Shown here in pieces: positions 59,701 to 64,000 of a stretch of 64,000 nucleotides of DNA. The notes under the pieces are model-generated. The model was not told where the DNA came from and did no database searches. It saw only the letters and a list, made by a program, of their open reading frames with translations. Source of the DNA: Ulva prolifera. Its lineage: Eukaryota > Chlorophyta > Ulvophyceae > Ulvales > Ulvaceae. The position numbers and the translations under genes are program-made. Every line of letters begins with the position of its first letter. Position 1 is the stretch's first letter. The DNA lies in NCBI GenBank assembly GCA_023078555.1, contig CM041200.1, forward strand, positions 4,368,936 to 4,432,935. The letters run 5' to 3'.

Positions 59701-62700
59701 CCCTCGGCCACTATGGCGTGCTCACGGCGCGCTGGCAGCACGCGCAGGCGGTGCCGCCGTTTGTTGGCCCCCTGCGGCCACGCCTGCCAGACGTTCAGGC
59801 GGTGCAGGCGCACGTGGAACAGGCGTACGCCGTGGCTACAGGTCTAACTGATAGAGAGCAGCTGAGGGCGCTGTGGGCTGCCGGGGAGCCTCCGTGGCAC
59901 ATCTGGACACTCCTGGGCAAGGTGCGCCTGTGGCCACTGGACCTGCTGCGTGATCTTGTGACCGCAAAAGGCCCCGCCATACGTGCCTGCTACCATCTCC
60001 TTCCCCAGCCCTGCAGCATGCTGGCACATGTGGCCGCGTGCGTGCCTCGTGTCTGCGTGCGTGTGTGCGCCGCAGGCACGGACAGGCGCTGTTTGTGTCA
60101 TCCTGCCCGCTGGTGCAGGCAGCTCGAAAGCGCAGCACAGGAGGCGAGGAGGCGCTCGGCGAGCAGCTCACGGCGTTCGCGACTGCCGCCCTCCTCGCCC
60201 GCGCCGCCAACTGTGCGGCTCTGGACACCCTGTACCGCCTGCATGCGTGCCGCCTGAAGCGCATCACTGCCGCCATCCCCCACCCTCTCCTCCAAGCTCT
60301 TGTCCCACTGCTCGGCTCCCCGGCAGCCCCGGAGGGCGGCTTCCTCCGCGCCGCCGTCTCCCTGAGCTCCCCCGCCGTGGCTGCGCTCCCAGCACCCTCC
60401 GCAGCTCAGGCAGCAGCGCTCGACGCCGCCGTAGATGCGGTCGCTCAGCACTGCTTCCTCCCGGACATCTCGTGGCGCATGCATGGAGGGGCGTCGATGT
60501 GCGCTGACCCACGTGCGGCAGACGCCGCTGCGGCGACCGCCGGGGGGGATATCGCCATCTCCGCTGCTGAGGCCACAGTCCCGGACAGCCCCCTGCCGGA
60601 CACGCCTGCCTCACAGCCGACCCCCGGCCCGACCACCCCGGCGCGCCGGAGCTCCCGCATCCAGTCAAACCCTACAACACCCACCCCCGCCAAGGTGGAC
60701 AAGCGGCGGCGGCCGTCTGGCGCCGCGCCCCAGCACGTGGCGCCTACGCCGCTTTTTGCGCTGCCAATTGACGCCACACCGCCGCCCGGCCACACGCGCG
60801 ATCCCATCTCAGACGAGGCGGTGTATTCTGCCCCCCTGCACCAGCTTCAGGCCGCCGCGTTGCTGCTGGTGGATGCATGTGCAGCCATGCATTGGTGCGT
60901 GCGGGTCGCCCCTGGCCACCACCGTGCGAAGCGCCGGCTGGCGGCGCTCTTCCTGGCGGCTGCACGACCAGAGCTCGCACGCGTGTTGCTCGCTGAGGTG
61001 CTCTGTTCGCCAACAGACCACTTGCACTTCACCCCGGAGTCGATGCGGCCGACGCCTTGTGCTGCCGCGGCGCAGCCGACTGCCAGGGCCGAGTATCCCG
61101 ACACCTCCGGGATGCCGGACGTTGCCGCAGGGCTGCGGCCCGAGGGGGGGCCTGGGAAGCATCCGTGTGAGGAGGTGTCGGATGTGAAGCACGCCGCGCG
61201 GCTCAGCCGCTGCATCGTGCTGTACGTGGAGGCGTGCCGGCTGAGCGGCGCGCTGCGCGAAGCGGGCGCCGTGCTGCGCTGGGGCCTTGCTACGAACTGG
61301 GGGGCCGCAGTAGTGAACCTTGGGGAGCTGGGGCCGGCGGCGGAGGGCCTGCTGTTTGCGGACCTTGCTGCGGCCGCCGCGGCGGCGGTGGAGGCTGCGG
61401 AGGCCCCCAGCGACACCGCCAGCCACCACAAGGGCGTGCTGGAGGCCGCCTGGCAGGTCAACACGCTGCTGGGAGGCGACGCGGGGAAGTGGGCGGAGGT
61501 GGAGCGTGCCGTGGAGGCGGCAAAGGGGCTGTCGGCGGCGGCGCTGGCGCGGCTCGGCGGCCGGGCGTGCGCCACCGGCCTGCCCCTCGCGCAGCAGACG
61601 CACTTCCTGGCGTGCGCGAAGGTGTGCGGCGGCTCGTGACGCTCTGCTGTTGCTGTTGGCCTGCACTGCTACCGCTGCGATGTGGGCGCGCCCGGCGGCT
61701 GCACTGACGAGCCTGCGTCGATACATGTCTCACCGCTGCCGGCTGCCTCCGCCACGGAGGGCTACTTGCACCAGCATCAAACGCACCAGTGTTGGGACCC
61801 TTAAGAATTTTTCGGGCCGCCATACAGCATGTAGACCTCAACACCCGGAATTGGCCTATGTCATCGGGGCCGGCGACCCAGAACCTGACACTCACCCTGC
61901 GACATGCAGGCGTACCTGCGCCTCCTCGCCGCCGAGGCTCCCCTGGACGAGCTGGAGCGGATCGTGGTGATGCTGCGCAAGCGGTCCGCGCGTGTCCGCG
62001 TCGCCGCAACGGAGCCCCTCGGCCAGCTCTGCGTCCTCGCCTGGGGTGGCTACATGCGCCGCCTGCAGCGCAGCGCCGCGCGCTGCTCCTCTGCCCATGC
62101 GGCCCTCTCCTCCGTCGCCACCACCCTCTCCGCACACATCCCCCCGGCGCCGCTCGCCACCGTCCCAGATGCCCCGGCGTGCGAGATCGTCGCGACTGCG
62201 GCAGTGTTCAGTGCGGTGCTTGCGTTTGGACCGGGGCTGCCGAAGGTTGCGTCGGGGGGCGCAAACGTGCCCGCGGACGAGGCAGCCGCCGCGGCGATCG
62301 CGCGCATGCTCGCCTCGAAGCTGAAACGTGTGTCAGTCGACACCCTCACGGCGGCGGCGTCACAGCTGCAGCAGGCCGCCGCAGAGGTGGTGCGGCGCTG
62401 CGCGAAGGCCGTGAAGCTGGCGAAGGACGCGGCGTGGCGCGAGACGGTGGACCCGCAGAACGCCAGCAGCACGCACCTCGCACACACGCTCGCTTGCGCC
62501 CTCGCCTCGCTCGCGTGGTGCGTGCTGTGCCCCCTTCCCCATGCCAGGCCGTGTGTTATGTGATCATTGTGCTTGCTGCCGGGCGATCGCCCACCCACAG
62601 GGTATTGTTATATACATGCAACTCTTGGTATTGTCGTACAGGTGTCCTTGGTGCGCATGCATACCTGGGTGTCGGCCGAGTCGTGTTGCTGCCGGGTTGT

Positions 62701-63461
62701 GACGTGGCGTGCTCCACGCTACAGCATGCTGCCGGGTGCGGTAGCAAGGCATGCCCCACCAGCACGTGTGACGCACGACAATCGAGCGCCGCTGTGGCCT
62801 GATGCAGAGCGCTGCCAGCACGGCGTCGCTACAAGGGGCGTGTGCATGCAGGTTACATGGAGTGCATGGCGCGATCGGTGGACGAACCGCGGTCGCCCCC
62901 GATGCGTTCGTGGGCCTGCCTCCGCGTGTGCTGCTATCATGCGGCTCCGACATAGAAACACAGCTCCGCGCCGGGAAGATGCACGACCGGAAGCCCCTCT
63001 CGTTCCCCAAGGCTCTCATGGTAAAGCTGCGGCAACCGCCGCCAGCGTCGCCCGCGGCGCCGCCGGCCGCCGTCCCGCACCCTGAGCCGCCGTCGGCCTC
63101 CAGCCTGCACGGGGCTGCACAGGCGCTGCTGGCGGGAGCGCCGCAGCACCCAGCCGCCGCCGGCCTGGCGCCCGGCCTGCTGCTGCAGCAGGCTATCGGC
63201 GCTGCCGCGCCGGGGGTGGTAGCGGGCTTGTCGGTGTCGCCTGCGGCGCCAGGGCCCGGCGGGGCCGGCGTGGGTGCGCCTGTGGAGCCCCAACCGGGTA
63301 TGCGCCGGAAGCGCGCCGTGTCCGGTGCTGCGCCGGCGGAGCCCTCGGCAAAGGCGTTCCGTGCGGCACAGCTCGGCGTGGCGGGTGTTGACGGCAGCAT
63401 CACGGGGTGGGCTGCGCACGCCCCAGCGGACCGGGGCCCGGATGACTCGCACAATAGTTGA
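50774..63461 (+). CDS. CABIN1: CABIN1/HIR3-type histone chaperone scaffold, with RAMA exons
   Basis: Large scaffold of the HIR (HIRA) complex, which deposits H3.3-H4 independently of replication. Exons in phase: 50774-51112, 51638-52081, 52522-53382, 53713-55059, 55309-55639, 55916-56472, then either 56700-56995 plus 57394-57619 (RAMA, ending in a stop) or 57956-58267, about 58521-58610, 58822-59295, 59550-59921, 60119-61621, 61910-62517, 62852-63461. Matches to plant CABIN1: TPR start (CERLLYLVLKNLADIEA, ALYTDALRLDGSDPQVWLRF, IGDICGATAVAKTILEADPW), the basic linker ASRRLMERGARRIRGE before ENVRNVIQMLAPLLV, KSLYMVFGVELD, and DLLYNPRCLWPWRQLASLYE followed by LLNDAAMA, then NCAALDTLYRLHACRLKRI. 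Exon 3 and the last exon are Ala/Pro-rich and probably disordered. The start, the exon near 58.5 kb and the 55.6-55.9 kb junction are the weak points. Confidence 0.8.
51363..51402. repeat. 15-bp inverted repeat in CABIN1 intron 1
   Basis: Arms TGGTGTTTGCGACCA at 51363-51377 and its exact complement at 51388-51402, with a 10-nt loop. It lies in the intron between the first two recognised CABIN1 exons. Short hairpin of unknown role. Confidence 0.8.
56700..57619 (+). other. RAMA domain encoded by two exons inside the CABIN1 locus
   Basis: Exon 56700-56995 follows a GCATGCAG acceptor and joins in phase 0 to the CABIN1 exon ending at 56472. It encodes SLKDLVDAGVLAPGAGVLSV, WWGDLLASGEIEAGGQRFSK, TFTAAMMQTVNP and NGWEAIYYEG. 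Its phase-2 end joins exon 57394-57619 to continue KTLGKWRAEFCAAL, then an acidic/Ser tail and a TGA. This is the RAMA fold (L.dL...G.L..G.g.L ... G.l...G....P..f ... NGW..i.y.G..L), found in bacterial methylase-associated proteins and in eukaryotic MPND, and linked to recognition of methylated DNA. Skipping both exons also keeps phase (56472 to 57956), so it may be a cassette or an alternative 3' end. Confidence 0.75.
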
Positions 63462-64000
63462 CCGACGGCATGACACCCGACGGGAGCACAAGTGTGCTTC
63501 CAAGGGGTTTCAGCCCCAGCCCATGGAGAGTGCGTGTTACTCGTGTCGAAGCACACGTCGTGAGATCTCGCGACGAGTTGCCTTTCTGTTTATCTTATGC
63601 CATGCTTGCAAGTTGCCCAAGTCGCACATCTAATGGTGACTTCAAACGGTAACACTGTGTAAACATTGCCGAAGACTCAGGGTATACCACCCTGGTTTTC
63701 AGCATGTTCAGAAGTTTGCGAGAGGACAAGGTGCCACGTGTAAAAGCATTGTGTGGTGTTTGTGCCAGCATGCGGGAGCGTGAGAATTACGCCACAGCAC
63801 TGTGACAACACACAGCCTCTCTGCTGCCCGTGCTATACTTGCCATAGCCCTCAAGGGCAGTGAAGGCGCACTTCAACATACATCTACCCGGGATGAAGGA
63901 CATTCATGCAAACGCGTCGGTCTTTGCACTCATGAGGAGCATTGAGTGCTCGAGTTGCCACAGGTCGGGACTGGGCATCACGATCAACTTTCACAAGGCC
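63462..64000. terminator. CABIN1 3' region with TGTAA signal; no further gene
   Basis: TGTAA occurs at 63658-63662, 197 bp after the CABIN1 stop, and again near 63740. The rest of the window holds no supported gene. Confidence 0.5.

Noticed and set aside
1-64000. CRISPR array, bacterial operon or prophage
   Set aside because: No regularly spaced repeats, and introns throughout; the window is eukaryotic nuclear DNA.
1-64000. tRNA or rRNA genes
   Set aside because: I saw no cloverleaf-compatible A/B-box pair or rRNA segment; a dedicated tRNA scan was not possible here.

Overview
This is a nuclear segment of a eukaryote, most likely a chlorophyte green alga. Every recognisable gene is split by short introns with the same style of splice site (donors mostly GTGCGC/GTGTGC/GTGAG, acceptors mostly TGCAG). 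TGTAA, the chlorophyte poly(A) signal, lies shortly after several stop codons. Several proteins are of the plant/algal type: a plant-like CABIN1, a glycerol-3-phosphate dehydrogenase with a transit-like leader, and a plastid-type DUF1279-like membrane protein. Coding exons are clearly GC-richer than the surrounding DNA, most strongly at 15-21 kb and 52-63.5 kb. The species cannot be named from sequence alone. Exon coordinates come from reading the splice signals by eye; phase agreement was checked for most junctions.

Layout. 2.1-5.9 kb (-): CLPTM1-family membrane protein, complete in nine exons. 6.45-9.7 kb (+): 5' part of a tandem Agenet/Tudor protein resembling FMRP/FXR. 11.5-12.4 kb (-): plastid-type membrane protein. 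13.1-14.9 kb (+): TMEM33/Pom33 ER membrane protein. 15.0-17.7 kb (-): serine hydroxymethyltransferase, complete in five exons. 18.7-21.2 kb (+): NAD-dependent glycerol-3-phosphate dehydrogenase, complete in three exons. 21.5-22.0 kb (-): GFA/CENPV-type zinc protein. 22.4-23.0 kb (+): uncharacterised basic protein. 24.1-29.3 and 31.5-34.7 kb (-): two tandem copies of a seven-exon aldehyde-dehydrogenase-superfamily gene. 36.2-38.8 kb (-): a Prp28/DDX23-type spliceosomal helicase with several disabling lesions. 39.3-46.3 kb (-): a decayed Ty1/copia retrotransposon with an oppositely oriented solo LTR inserted in its pol region. 46.8-48.0 kb (-): a coiled-coil ORF with an E-x-K nuclease-like motif. 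48.9-50.6 kb: a patchwork of fragments copied from two other parts of this window. 50.8-63.5 kb (+): a large CABIN1/HIR3-type histone-chaperone scaffold gene with a RAMA domain encoded in its middle.

How the genes relate. The single-copy genes are ordinary housekeeping functions (one-carbon metabolism, glycerolipid precursor synthesis, ER membrane proteins, chromatin assembly) in convergent and divergent pairs; no operon logic is expected. The unusual content is (i) the RAMA exons inside the CABIN1 locus, (ii) the ALDH tandem pair, nearly identical in its 3' exons but diverged at the 5' end, (iii) the 36-51 kb zone rich in retroelement, pseudogene, palindrome and duplicated debris, and (iv) a perfect 51-bp inverted repeat in an ALDH intron.
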